Shown piece after piece: positions 35,422 to 43,960 of a stretch of 64,000 nucleotides of DNA. Both the position numbers and the translations under genes were made by a program. The stretch is from Chromatiaceae bacterium (lineage in GTDB: Bacteria > Pseudomonadota > Gammaproteobacteria > Chromatiales > Chromatiaceae), in contig JACKMK010000004.1 in the NCBI GenBank assembly GCA_024235395.1, positions 62,001 to 126,000 on the forward strand. Reading direction: 5' to 3'. How positions within the stretch are numbered: position 1 is the stretch's first letter; each line of letters begins with the position of its first letter. The notes under the pieces are model-generated. The model did no database searches and was not told where the DNA came from. It saw nothing but the letters and a program-made list of their open reading frames with translations.

Positions 35422-36678
35422 TTAGGCATCACCGATGCCCTCCCCTTGCCTGCCCCATCGCGAACGCTGTATCCAGCCGAGCGAGCCTCCCTGCACCAGC
35501 AGGGCGAAAACGACGACCCCATAGGTGGCCGCAACCAACAGGTCGCGTTCGGCCACGATCGGCAGAGACAGGGCCATCGCCACTGACAGGCCGCCACGGA
35601 GGCCGCCCCAGACCATCATTCCGAGCGAAGCGGGGGAGATTCGCCACCAACGGCGCAGCAGCCCCAATGGAATCCCGATGCTGATCAGTCGCGCCAGCAA
35701 GACGATCGGTATCAGCACCGCGATGACGGCGAGATAGCGTTGATGAAAATGCATCACCAACACCTCCAGCCCGATCAGCATGAACAAGACCGCATTCAGG
35801 ATCTCGTCCAACAGGTGCCAGAATAGGTCCAGATGGTGACGTGTCAGGATCGACATGCCCCGGCGTCCGTGGTGACCCACGATCAAACCCGCGACAACGA
35901 CCGCAAGTGGCGCCGATATCCCCAATCGGTCCGCGAGGGTAAAGCCGCCGCTGACCAGGGCCAATGTCAACAGAATCTCCACTGTGTATTGGTCGACGCG
36001 ACGCAGCAGGCGCGAAACGAGCCACCCGGCAAGCACTCCGAATGTGATGCCACCCAGCATCTCTTGCGCCAGCAGTAACGCGATCCCGCTTGACGACCGT
36101 GCCGCACCGCCTCCTATCAACGGCAACAGCAAGAGAAACAGGGTCACGCCGACGCCATCGTTGAACAACGACTCCCCCGCTATCTTGGCCTCCAGTCCCT
36201 GCCCGGCACCCAAGCGCTTTAGCAGCGCAAGGACCGAGATCGGATCCGTGGGTGATATCAGGGCGCCGAACAGAAGGCAGTACTGCCAGGACAGCGGTTG
36301 CCCGACCCACTGCAGGGCCCAATAGGTGCCAAATCCCACGATGACCACGGACAACGCGACGCCGAACGTCGCCAGAACCGCGACGATCAGCGCGTTACGA
36401 CGCAGTTCTGCGAAGTCAACCGACAGAGCGCCCGAAAACAGCAGGAAACCGAGCAGCCCGTGCAACAGCGTAGAGTCGAAATGTACGCGTTGGACCAATG
36501 ACTCAGCAGGACGAACCAGTTCGACACCCAGGGTCTGCAATATCACCAGGCCCAAAGAAAACACCAGCGCCGCGGCCATCACGCCAACGCTCGAGGGCAG
36601 CTTGATCCAACGGTTGTTGAGATAGGCGAAACACGCGGTCAATGTCAGCAGTACCGCCATCACGACCCAGATGCTCAC
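35422..36678 (-). CDS. CPA1-type Na+/H+ antiporter
   Basis: About 418 residues and 12-13 membrane helices of the monovalent cation:proton antiporter-1 family. Typical segments are FLLFSGALSVDFAELRR, FGALISPTDPISVLALL with the ion-binding aspartate, AGESLFNDGVGVTLFLLLL and WGGLRGGLSVAMALSLP. The GTG at 36678 begins directly before the first helix. It has no ribosome site of its own but overlaps the stop of a 13-codon leader frame that does. An upstream GTG at 36723 is less likely. It exchanges sodium for protons and fits with stress and pH functions nearby. Confidence 0.85.
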   Translation of the reverse strand: MSIWVVMAVLLTLTACFAYLNNRWIKLPSSVGVMAAALVFSLGLVILQTLGVELVRPAESLVQRVHFDSTLLHGLLGFLLFSGALSVDFAELRRNALIVAVLATFGVALSVVIVGFGTYWALQWVGQPLSWQYCLLFGALISPTDPISVLALLKRLGAGQGLEAKIAGESLFNDGVGVTLFLLLLPLIGGGAARSSSGIALLLAQEMLGGITFGVLAGWLVSRLLRRVDQYTVEILLTLALVSGGFTLADRLGISAPLAVVVAGLIVGHHGRRGMSILTRHHLDLFWHLLDEILNAVLFMLIGLEVLVMHFHQRYLAVIAVLIPIVLLARLISIGIPLGLLRRWWRISPASLGMMVWGGLRGGLSVAMALSLPIVAERDLLVAATYGVVVFALLVQGGSLGWIQRSRWGRQGEGIGDA

Positions 36679-36716
36679 GACGGGCGGTCGTCCAGACCAT
36701 GTTGCAACCCGCGCAT
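36675..36716 (-). CDS. Putative 13-residue leader peptide coupled to the antiporter
   Basis: ATG at 36716 is preceded by GGGAGG with ideal six-base spacing and opens a frame of 13 codons (MRGLQHGLDDRPS). Its TGA overlaps the antiporter GTG as GTGA. The antiporter start has no ribosome site, so translational coupling through this leader is likely. Confidence 0.45.
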   Translation of the reverse strand: MRGLQHGLDDRPS

Positions 36717-36745
36717 AGCGCACCTCCCATTCGGATCAACTCCGG

Positions 36746-39103
36746 TCAGTCTGCGGTGATCTCCATTCGAAAATCTTCGCCGTACCAGCGCGCGTCGTCC
36801 TTCCAGCGCCAGGTGAACTCCAGGCTGCGCCGGGGTCGCAGGTCGCCGCTCGCCAGATGCACTGCATGCAGACCGAGTCCGAGCAAGCGACTCGACTGGT
36901 CACGCACCCCGGTCCAGCCATCCGAGCCCCAATGCAGCGACACCGGTCGATCGAACAGCAGCAACAGGTGCTTGCCGTTGGGGACCGTCCTGGTCGGGGC
37001 GCCCGGGGTCCAGATCCAGGTGTCCGCCTGCGGCCTTGTCCCCTGATAGCGTTCCCACACGCTGTCTGGGCGATCGAAAGGGCGTCCCAGAGTGCGCGAG
37101 GCAACCAGTTTCACGAACTCGCTGTGCGCCCAGACCAGCGGCATCGCCGCACCGTTCGGTCGACCTGGATGAAGCCCGCGGTCCGGCAGCGCATCGGTGT
37201 CCCAGACCTGTTCGGGCAGCATCCCCTGCCCTCCCGTCATCTTGCTCGCGGCCTGCAGATAGGGCATGGGATCCTCCCCGGCGCTCAACGCGAAGTGGCC
37301 GCGCTCGCAGGTAAGCAAGGGCCACCCCCGCCCGATACCGGCACCGTCGAACGGACTGCCGTCGGCATGTTCGCCGTAGCCGTCATAGGTGTAGCGGTGC
37401 CATACCGGCCCCGACGGGGTATCGCTGCGCAGCAGGGCGTCGGCGACCCTGACGGAATCGCGGATCCATGGATCTTCGGCGCGGCGCAGACCCAGCCTTA
37501 CGAGTTGCAGAAAGTCCAGCGCGACTTGTTCGTCGGCCGGCCAATCGACGTTGTCACGCCTGTTCTTGATCGGCAGGGCCCTGGCCAGGGCCTTTGGGTC
37601 GATCAGGCTATCGGCAGGTGCCTCGCGGACGTAGTACGCGGAGACACCGTGGCGCCGGGCCAGCCGCGTATCGACGGCCAGGGTCCATTCTTCCAGCCTG
37701 GAGTTCCAATAGTCCGCAATCTGCAGCGCGAGTTCGGCGTCGCGCTCCGGCATCAGATCCGCGCCGGCGACCAGCGCGGCGATGCAGACGGCGAGCGTGA
37801 AGGTGTTGACCCCGGCGTCTTCTTCCCAGCGGTCCTGTGGGCTGGCCGGCCCATGGCGTGCGATGAACCCGAGCGCGCGGACCACCATGTCGGTCACCGG
37901 TATATCGTGCAGGGCCCGGCGTTCGTTCAGCGCCGCGGCCAGCAATACCGGGAAGGCGGTTTCATCCAGCTGTATGCCATTCCAATAGGCCTTGCCACCC
38001 AACCATTGGTTCTGATGCCAATGACCGTCGGCGTTCTGCGTCGCGATCAGGTAGCGCAACACGTTCCGCGCCTCGGCCTCACCACCCAGTGCCAGCAGGG
38101 CTGTCGCAGACTCGACCAGGTCCCTCGGCCACACCAGGTGGTAGCCCCCGCGTTCTTCGCCGCTATTGCCCCAGGGCACCGACAGGCTCGCCACCATCGC
38201 ACCGCTGAAGGTCTTGTCGCGGTGGCACTTGAGCACCATCGCGGAGGTTCGGTGCAAGGCGGCGAGGTTTTCCGGCAGCGTGGGACATGGTGCCCGCCCA
38301 TTGCGTTCTCGATGCCACTGTTCCCAGGCGAGGGTCTGCTGCTGGCGTACCCCGTCGAACGACTGTGCGAGTGCGGCGACAGCCAGCGTGGCCGCGGCCT
38401 CCCTGGATGTCGCAAGGCCGAGCGCCAGGGTTGTGCGGCGTTGCAACTCACCGGCGAGTGCCACATTGCCTGGACCTGCACTCCCATGCTGCCAGGTCAT
38501 GCGCCCGTGCCTGTCGAAGTCCTGCCAGAGATCGGTTGCACCCACATACCCCGCCGAAACGCGACGGTACCCATCGATGAACGTATCGTCGACAGCACTC
38601 AACGCCAGTCCGAAAGGGCCCTGCTCCGCCCACAGGATCGTGCGTCCACGGTAGCGTTCCGCCCATGCACAGTTGTCGCGTCCACTCCCACCCAGGCGCG
38701 GTGCCAGGACCACGTAGGGTCTGAGGCGCGCATCCCCTTCCAGCGTCGACTTGATGAGCAGGACGTCGCGTTCAGGGTCCGGACACAGGCGCAGTTCGAG
38801 GGTGAAACGGCGGTGCCGATGGGTGATCGTGGGAAGCGGGGTACCCGGTGTCGGCAGCTGCAGATCGTATGCGGCCAGTCGCTTGACCTCGACCCAAAAC
38901 TCCCGGTCGTCGGCGACGATGAAACCCAGATCGCGTATCTGCGGTATATCGATACGCGGGTAGTAGACCTCGTTGACGATCCCGTGTCCCAGCGTATACC
39001 AGAGACGCGCGGATCCCATCGCGGTTCCCACCAGGTCCTTGTCACTGCTGCACCAGGTCGGCGGTATGCCGGGGGCGCCGGGAGCGGGCGTCGACTGCAT
39101 CAT
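36746..39103 (-). CDS. Glycoside hydrolase family 15 glucoamylase-type enzyme
   Basis: About 785 residues. An N-terminal beta-sandwich domain of the glucodextranase type covers about residues 20-260 (GSARLWYTLGHGIVNEVYYPRIDIPQIRDLGF). An (alpha/alpha)6 catalytic barrel follows, with SVPWGNSGEERGGYHLVWPRDLVESA, NADGHWHQNQWLGGKAYW and the acidic WEEDAGVNTFTL segment that holds the general acid. No signal peptide is evident, so it is probably cytoplasmic and may release glucose from glycogen or maltodextrins. ATGs at 39103 and 39100 are both possible. It lies downstream of zwf, the short dedA and hsp20 in one direction. A trehalase activity is possible in this family. Confidence 0.85.
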   Translation of the reverse strand: MMQSTPAPGAPGIPPTWCSSDKDLVGTAMGSARLWYTLGHGIVNEVYYPRIDIPQIRDLGFIVADDREFWVEVKRLAAYDLQLPTPGTPLPTITHRHRRFTLELRLCPDPERDVLLIKSTLEGDARLRPYVVLAPRLGGSGRDNCAWAERYRGRTILWAEQGPFGLALSAVDDTFIDGYRRVSAGYVGATDLWQDFDRHGRMTWQHGSAGPGNVALAGELQRRTTLALGLATSREAAATLAVAALAQSFDGVRQQQTLAWEQWHRERNGRAPCPTLPENLAALHRTSAMVLKCHRDKTFSGAMVASLSVPWGNSGEERGGYHLVWPRDLVESATALLALGGEAEARNVLRYLIATQNADGHWHQNQWLGGKAYWNGIQLDETAFPVLLAAALNERRALHDIPVTDMVVRALGFIARHGPASPQDRWEEDAGVNTFTLAVCIAALVAGADLMPERDAELALQIADYWNSRLEEWTLAVDTRLARRHGVSAYYVREAPADSLIDPKALARALPIKNRRDNVDWPADEQVALDFLQLVRLGLRRAEDPWIRDSVRVADALLRSDTPSGPVWHRYTYDGYGEHADGSPFDGAGIGRGWPLLTCERGHFALSAGEDPMPYLQAASKMTGGQGMLPEQVWDTDALPDRGLHPGRPNGAAMPLVWAHSEFVKLVASRTLGRPFDRPDSVWERYQGTRPQADTWIWTPGAPTRTVPNGKHLLLLFDRPVSLHWGSDGWTGVRDQSSRLLGLGLHAVHLASGDLRPRRSLEFTWRWKDDARWYGEDFRMEITAD

Positions 39104-39182
39104 TGAGTTACCGGCAGGCGACAACGGGGTGCGCGTCGCACGGCAGCGTTGCATCCCGTTGTCCGACCCTGCCTGACTGCCT

Positions 39183-39767
39183 TTACGATGTCAGTTTGGG
39201 CAGGGTCACCGTCAGCACCCCGTCACGAAACCGCGTCTGCATGCCGGTGGCCTCGACCGGTCCGGGCAGCGTGAAGGCCTGTTGGAAGCTGCTCGCATAG
39301 CTCTCCTGCTGGATCACCTGGCCGTTTTCGGCGGTCTGCTGCTCACCGCCCTGGGATTGCGAAGAGATGCTGAGCAGGCGCCCATCGAGCTTGACGTTGA
39401 TGTCCCCCTCGCTGGCGCCCGGAATCTCCGCCTTGACGACATAGCTGTCGCCCTGCTCCTCGAGTGTGACCATGGGCTCGCTTTGCTGCACGTTGCCGAC
39501 TCCTCCGGCATTCACGTCACTCAATGCGCCGTTGAACATCTGGTCCATCTGCGCCTGCATGCGCATCATGTCGGCATGCAGGGTGGCCCAGGGGTCGCGC
39601 CACTCGAACCGGGGCGCGGGAGTCCTCTCGGCCTGTTGCGGGGTGGCCTGTGGCGCACCTTGCGTGGCCGCTTCGGCGGGCGTGTCCGCTTGCGCCCCGG
39701 CGGCACCGAATGCGCCGAGCAGTGCGATTGCCATCAGGTTGCGTGACAGTGAGCTTCTGTTGTTCAT
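39183..39767 (-). CDS. Exported Hsp20/alpha-crystallin-type small heat-shock protein
   Basis: A 194-residue protein. Residues 1-27 are a classical signal peptide (NRSSLSRNLMAIALLGAFGAAGAQA). A Gln/Pro/Ala linker and a W-P-type helical region with DMMRMQAQMDQMFNGAL follow. The alpha-crystallin domain spans about residues 90-192 (PMVTLEEQGDSYVVKAEIPGASEGDINVKLDGRLLSI, GVLTVTLPK). Bacterial Hsp20 proteins are normally cytoplasmic, so a periplasmic location is notable. The ATG at 39767 has AGGAG eight bases upstream, a site that starts right after the stop of the short dedA gene. It is part of the zwf operon. Confidence 0.85.
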   Translation of the reverse strand: MNNRSSLSRNLMAIALLGAFGAAGAQADTPAEAATQGAPQATPQQAERTPAPRFEWRDPWATLHADMMRMQAQMDQMFNGALSDVNAGGVGNVQQSEPMVTLEEQGDSYVVKAEIPGASEGDINVKLDGRLLSISSQSQGGEQQTAENGQVIQQESYASSFQQAFTLPGPVEATGMQTRFRDGVLTVTLPKLTS

Positions 39768-39778
39768 GATGTGTCTCC

Positions 39779-40207
39779 TCATTGACCTTGGCGCTCCCGC
39801 CTTGCCGCGGCACGATCATGGCCGGGCACGGAGGCAAGTGCGCGTGCGTTGACATGGCACGTCTCACCATCTGAAACGTGCCGCCGAAAAAGCAGATAGG
39901 GGGCGCCCGCAAACGCGATCAGCGCGCCGCCGGCAACCCAGGGACTCACGACACTGAGCAGGCGGTGAAGCGCTGCCGCATGTCTGTCGAGCGTGTCTAT
40001 GCCAAGGACCCGGACCGAAACCCAGCGCGTCGAACCGAGCAGATCGGCGGCGAGGAACCATCGCCAGGGCATGCGGGCGCTGCCGACGACCAGGCCGTTC
40101 AGGGGCATCCCGGTACTCTCGAACATCACCGCACCGGCCAGTGCGACATAGCCGCGGCGATGCAGCCACGGGTCGGCCTCCGCCGGGATGTGCGCGGTAC
40201 CGGTCAT
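39779..40207 (-). pseudogene. DedA-family protein with internal in-frame deletion
   Basis: A 142-residue product. The first part (RRGYVALAGAVMFESTGMPLNG) aligns with the DedA N-terminus. The text then jumps directly to VVGSARMPWRWFLAADLLGSTRW, the late AGxxRMPxxRF region. The 80-95 residues between, including the arginine-containing FxxR...R motif needed for function, are missing. The frame stays open and its start overlaps the zwf stop (ATGA at 40204-40207). It is either a decaying gene kept in frame by coupling, or a mini-membrane protein with a new role. Two hydrophobic stretches remain. Confidence 0.6.
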
Positions 40208-41715
40208 CGGCCCGGCTCCTGCAGCGTGGGTGCCAGCCAACTGCGGCCGTCGCGACTGATCAGACCCTCGGCGGACTCGGGTCCCCAGCTTCCCGCCGGA
40301 TAGTTGGGGAAGTCCACCGCCGGGTAGGCCTGCCAGGCGTCCAGGACGGGCTGTAACAGGCTCCAGGCTGCGTCGATCTGATCGGCGCGCATGAACAGCG
40401 TCTGGTCGCCAGCGAGGATCTCGAACAGCAGCGTCTCGTAAGCGGCGGGTACCGGGGTACGAAATGCCCTCTGGTAGGAAAAACGCAAGTCGGCCGGTGC
40501 CAGCGTGAAATGTGCGCCCGGCACCTTCACGTTCAGTTTCAGGTCCATGCCCTCGTCCGGTTTCAGCCGCAGCACCAGCCGAACCGGATGGTGATCTTCC
40601 CCCCCACTGTACGGATAGGCCTGGTGAGGGACCGGCCGGAACCGGATCGATACTTCCGAAACGGACTGTGCCAGACGTTTGCCGGTGCGCAGATAGAACG
40701 GAACACCCTGCCAACGCCAGTTGTCGACGAACAACTTCAGTGCTGCGAAGGTCTCGGTACCCGAGGTCGGGTCGACACCCGGCTCTTCGCTGTATCCCCG
40801 CACGAGCGTGCCGCCGACCCACCCTGGTCCGTATTGGCCGCGTGTGGCGAATTCCGAGACCGCGTGTTCAGGAATCGCCCGCATCGCGCGCATCACGTCC
40901 ATCTTGCGGTCGCGCAGACGGTCTGCTGCAAAGCTCGCCGGCGGCTCCATCGCGATCAAGCAGAGCAACTGCATCAGATGGTTCTGTACCATGTCGCGCA
41001 GTGCACCGGCGCCTTCGTAGTAGCCACCGCGGTGCTCCACTCCGAGCGTCTCGGCGACGGTGATCGTCACGTGGTCGATGTAGCGGCGGTCCCATATGGG
41101 CTCGAAGATCGGGTTGGCAAACCGCAACGCAAGGATGTTCTGTACCGTCTCCTTCCCCAGGTAGTGATCGATCCGATACAGCTGTGACTCGTTGAGCCCT
41201 TCCCGCAGCAGGGCGTCTATCTGCCGGAAACTGGTCAGGTCCGACCCGATCGGCTTTTCGACCACCAGTCGGGAAAGTTCGCGGTCCTTGACCAGGCCTG
41301 CCGCGGCGAGCCCTGCGGCAGCCGGCTCGAACACCGCAGCCGGGGTGGCGAGGTAAAACACGCGCTGTGGTGTCGACGTGAAATCGGTGGTCGCGGCATC
41401 TATCGCCGGGACCAGTCCAACATAGGCCCCCGGGTCCGCGAGGTCGGATCTGTGATACCGGAGCCTTCGGGTGAATGCCTGCCAGGTATCGTCGGTGGGC
41501 GGCGCGGTCCGCCCGAATTTCTTGCAGCCCGACCTGAGGCGATCCGACAGCGCCGTCGTGGACAGTTCGGTACGGTCGACCGCGAGGATCGCGAATTGCT
41601 GCGGAAGATTGCCGGCCCGATGCAGTTCGAACAGCGCCGGTACCACCAGGCGGCGCGCCAGGTCGCCAGCCGCACCCAGCAGCACGAACAGGGTTGGTCG
41701 CTCGGTTGCCATCAT
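40204..41715 (-). CDS. zwf: Glucose-6-phosphate 1-dehydrogenase
   Basis: A 503-residue enzyme with the NADP-binding LLGAAGDLARRLV motif at the N-terminus, VVEKPIGSDL, the signature RIDHYLGKETVQNIL with catalytic histidine and substrate lysine, and the conserved RFANPIFEPIWDRRYIDHV. It makes 6-phosphogluconolactone, the entry of the oxidative pentose phosphate path. ATGs at 41715/41712 or 41733 are possible starts; none has a strong ribosome site. It heads a four-gene run (zwf, short dedA, hsp20, GH15) behind a near-perfect sigma-54 element. No lactonase gene is adjacent. Confidence 0.94.
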   Translation of the reverse strand: MMATERPTLFVLLGAAGDLARRLVVPALFELHRAGNLPQQFAILAVDRTELSTTALSDRLRSGCKKFGRTAPPTDDTWQAFTRRLRYHRSDLADPGAYVGLVPAIDAATTDFTSTPQRVFYLATPAAVFEPAAAGLAAAGLVKDRELSRLVVEKPIGSDLTSFRQIDALLREGLNESQLYRIDHYLGKETVQNILALRFANPIFEPIWDRRYIDHVTITVAETLGVEHRGGYYEGAGALRDMVQNHLMQLLCLIAMEPPASFAADRLRDRKMDVMRAMRAIPEHAVSEFATRGQYGPGWVGGTLVRGYSEEPGVDPTSGTETFAALKLFVDNWRWQGVPFYLRTGKRLAQSVSEVSIRFRPVPHQAYPYSGGEDHHPVRLVLRLKPDEGMDLKLNVKVPGAHFTLAPADLRFSYQRAFRTPVPAAYETLLFEILAGDQTLFMRADQIDAAWSLLQPVLDAWQAYPAVDFPNYPAGSWGPESAEGLISRDGRSWLAPTLQEPGR

Positions 41716-42434
41716 GTTTCGATTCGTGAACATAGTGTCTGACTTGCTGCCTGTGTCCGGGCCTGCCACGCGAGTGCAGCTACTCGGCTGTGCCACCGCC
41801 GTTCGCATGTCCCGGCGTACAGCACGTTGCAGTCAACGTGCCATAACACATTTGCGCCTGATTTCATGCGGTTGCGGCGACTTTGCAGCGGCGCCGGGCA
41901 GGCGCTGGTGCAGGTCAACCAGGGGCCTTGGGGATGGCGAACCAAACCGTGGTTGGCCGATGCTGGAGGTCTTCCGGCGCAGTGCGCGCGACCCGATCGA
42001 CCATCACCGTGTCGGTCGACACCCAGATCGATGGCAGGAGGTGTTGGGCGGAGAACCGGTCGACATCATCACCCGAGGACGATCGCTGCATGCCGTGACC
42101 GGGTCGCCAGCTCCCGTCCGTCGAACGCCCGGAGGCCTAACCGGATCGTGGGTCGGCAGTCGGCATCGAATGCGCAACCCTCCCGGCACGCGCTGCCCCC
42201 TTGTGCGCTGGCGTGTGCGACTATCGCGCTGGTCGACGGACTGGTGTCGGCGCATGTGGTGATGCACCATTCCGTGGACGGCGCTCGGTAAGGATCTACG
42301 GCAATGCACGCGAGAACGCCGACGACGTCGCTCAGCAGAAGGTCGCAGCCTCGTCGGCTGCTCCAGCGTTACCGGGACCCACGAATGCGCCCGGTGAGGC
42401 ACTCCCGCAAATCCGAAGCACGAAGGTACTCGCA
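41716..42434. other. Divergent intergenic region between zwf and the amidotransferase
   Basis: About 720 bases with no supportable gene; open frames are arginine- and proline-rich without domain character. It holds the zwf sigma-54 candidate (41828-41843). About 180 bases farther on is a CACCCAG half-site at 42020-42026, inside the dyad GTGTCG-GT-CGACAC. Confidence 0.45.
41828..41843 (-). promoter_or_regulatory. Sigma-54 (-24/-12) promoter candidate for zwf operon
   Basis: The minus strand reads TGGCACGTTGACTGCA: the -24 heptamer is perfect and the -12 half CTGCA differs at one base (11 of 12 positions). It lies 113 bases upstream of the zwf start and points at it. Confidence 0.7.
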
Positions 42435-43136
42435 GTGAAGTCCGCACAAGTCATCCGGCACATTGCATTTGAAGACCTGGGCGCGTTCGAGGCGCCACTC
42501 GCAGACGCGGGTTATGCCATCCGGTACTGCGACGTCGGCGTCGACGATCTGGGCAGGATCGACGCCGACACCACGGACCTTCTCGTGGTGCTCGGCGGCC
42601 CCATCGCGGCCTATGCAGAATCGGCGTACCCGTTTCTGACGAGCGAACGCCGACTGATCGCCCGCCGTCTCGCACGCGGACGACCGACGATCGGCATCTG
42701 CCTCGGCGCCCAGTTGATCGCGAGTGCGGCTGGGAGTCGCGTCTATCCCAGCGGTGGCGTGGAGATCGGCTTCGCACCGATCACCCTAACCCCGGCTGGA
42801 CGGGCATCCTGTCTCGCGGCATTCGACGACGATCCAATGACACTGCATTGGCACGGTGACACCTTCGATCTGCCCCGGGGCGCCGAACGGCTCGCATCCA
42901 CGACGCTTTGCGAGAACCAGGCGTTCGCCATAGGCCGCAACATCATCGGCTTCCAATTCCATCCCGAGGCCGATGCCCACCGGATGGAACAATGGTTGAT
43001 CGGGCACGCGGTGGAACTCGCGGCGGCCGGCATCGACATCCCTGAACTGCGTATCCAGGCGCAACACCTTGCGCCCGGTCTGACCGCCAAGGCAGCGCAA
43101 GTCGTCGAGACCTGGCTGTCGCAGCTCGACGATTGA
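42435..43136 (+). CDS. Class I glutamine amidotransferase-like protein
   Basis: A 233-residue protein of the GATase_1 type, like stand-alone GMP-synthase-like amidotransferases. The nucleophile is in GICLGAQLIAS, and the His-Glu pair is in FQFHPEA. LVVLGGPIAAYAESAYPFL forms the oxyanion region. The GTG at 42435 begins the conserved strand and has GAAGG upstream; the frame is open much farther back but without protein character. No acceptor domain or partner gene is adjacent, so the true substrate is unknown. Confidence 0.82.
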   Translation: MKSAQVIRHIAFEDLGAFEAPLADAGYAIRYCDVGVDDLGRIDADTTDLLVVLGGPIAAYAESAYPFLTSERRLIARRLARGRPTIGICLGAQLIASAAGSRVYPSGGVEIGFAPITLTPAGRASCLAAFDDDPMTLHWHGDTFDLPRGAERLASTTLCENQAFAIGRNIIGFQFHPEADAHRMEQWLIGHAVELAAAGIDIPELRIQAQHLAPGLTAKAAQVVETWLSQLDD

Positions 43137-43247
43137 TTCTTTCGGCCAGGTCGTTCTGCCAGCAGCTCGCGGGCCCTGCAATTCCTTTGAACTTGAAGAC
43201 GCGTGATCGGTCTGCGAAAGTGACCAAAGACGATCAGTGGGGTTTGG

Positions 43248-43928
43248 ATGCGCACTTGGCTCCGTGAAAATCGCGGCTTCATCCTGTTCCTGGTGCTGTT
43301 CGGACTGTTCCGCACCGGCGTCGCCGACTGGAATCCGATCCCCTCCGGTTCGATGAGGCCGACGCTGCTGGAAGGCGATGTAGTTCTGGTGAACCGCCTG
43401 GCATACGACCTCAAGCTGCCCCTGACCGATCTCGTACTGGCGCACCTCGGCGAACCCGAACGGGGCGACATCGTGACCTTCTCGCGACCCGGAGATGGCA
43501 CGCGTCTGATCAAGCGTGTCATCGGTGTGCCCGGCGACCTCGTCGAGATGCACGGCAAGCGTCTGTACCTGAATGGTGCGCCGGCGGATTACCGTTTGCA
43601 GGCACGCTTCGCGGAACCCGTCGATGGTCGGGGCGAGGTGCCCGCTTTGCGGTTGCACGAACGGTTCGCCGGAACCGGGTATGACGTCCAATGGCTTGCC
43701 GGCGACGCCCCGGCGTCGAGCTTCGGCCCGCTGCGCGTTCCGGCCGGTCACTACCTGATGCTCGGGGACAACCGTGATCGAAGTGCCGACTCGCGATTCT
43801 TTGGTCCGGTCCCGCGCGAGGCCCTGATCGGCCGCGCGGAACGGGTGCTGGTGTCGGTTGCCTACCAGGAGGACTGGTCTCCCCGCCTGAAACGTTTCGG
43901 ACAGTCTTTGGCGGCGAGTTCCAAGTGA
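43248..43928 (+). CDS. lepB: Signal peptidase I
   Basis: A 226-residue type I signal peptidase with one N-terminal membrane helix (GFILFLVLFGLFRTGVADW). The catalytic serine is in IPSGSMRPTLLEGD, the general-base lysine in RLIKRVIGVPGD, and the conserved LMLGDNRDRSADSRFFGPV box follows. It is shorter than E. coli LepB, which has two membrane spans. It releases secreted proteins from the membrane. It stands alone rather than next to lepA and rnc, so it may be a second copy. Confidence 0.9.
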   Translation: MRTWLRENRGFILFLVLFGLFRTGVADWNPIPSGSMRPTLLEGDVVLVNRLAYDLKLPLTDLVLAHLGEPERGDIVTFSRPGDGTRLIKRVIGVPGDLVEMHGKRLYLNGAPADYRLQARFAEPVDGRGEVPALRLHERFAGTGYDVQWLAGDAPASSFGPLRVPAGHYLMLGDNRDRSADSRFFGPVPREALIGRAERVLVSVAYQEDWSPRLKRFGQSLAASSK

Positions 43929-43960
43929 GGTAACCGCAGGGCGGCGGACCTGTCTGCCCG

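Noticed and set aside
36857..39106. Long open frame of 749 codons opposite the GH15 gene
   Set aside because: It is antisense to a gene with clear catalytic motifs; composition (many R, Q, G, H) is that of a GC-rich shadow frame.
41900..42300. Open frames between zwf and the amidotransferase as a small gene
   Set aside because: No ribosome site, no domain, and arginine/proline-rich composition; treated as control DNA.
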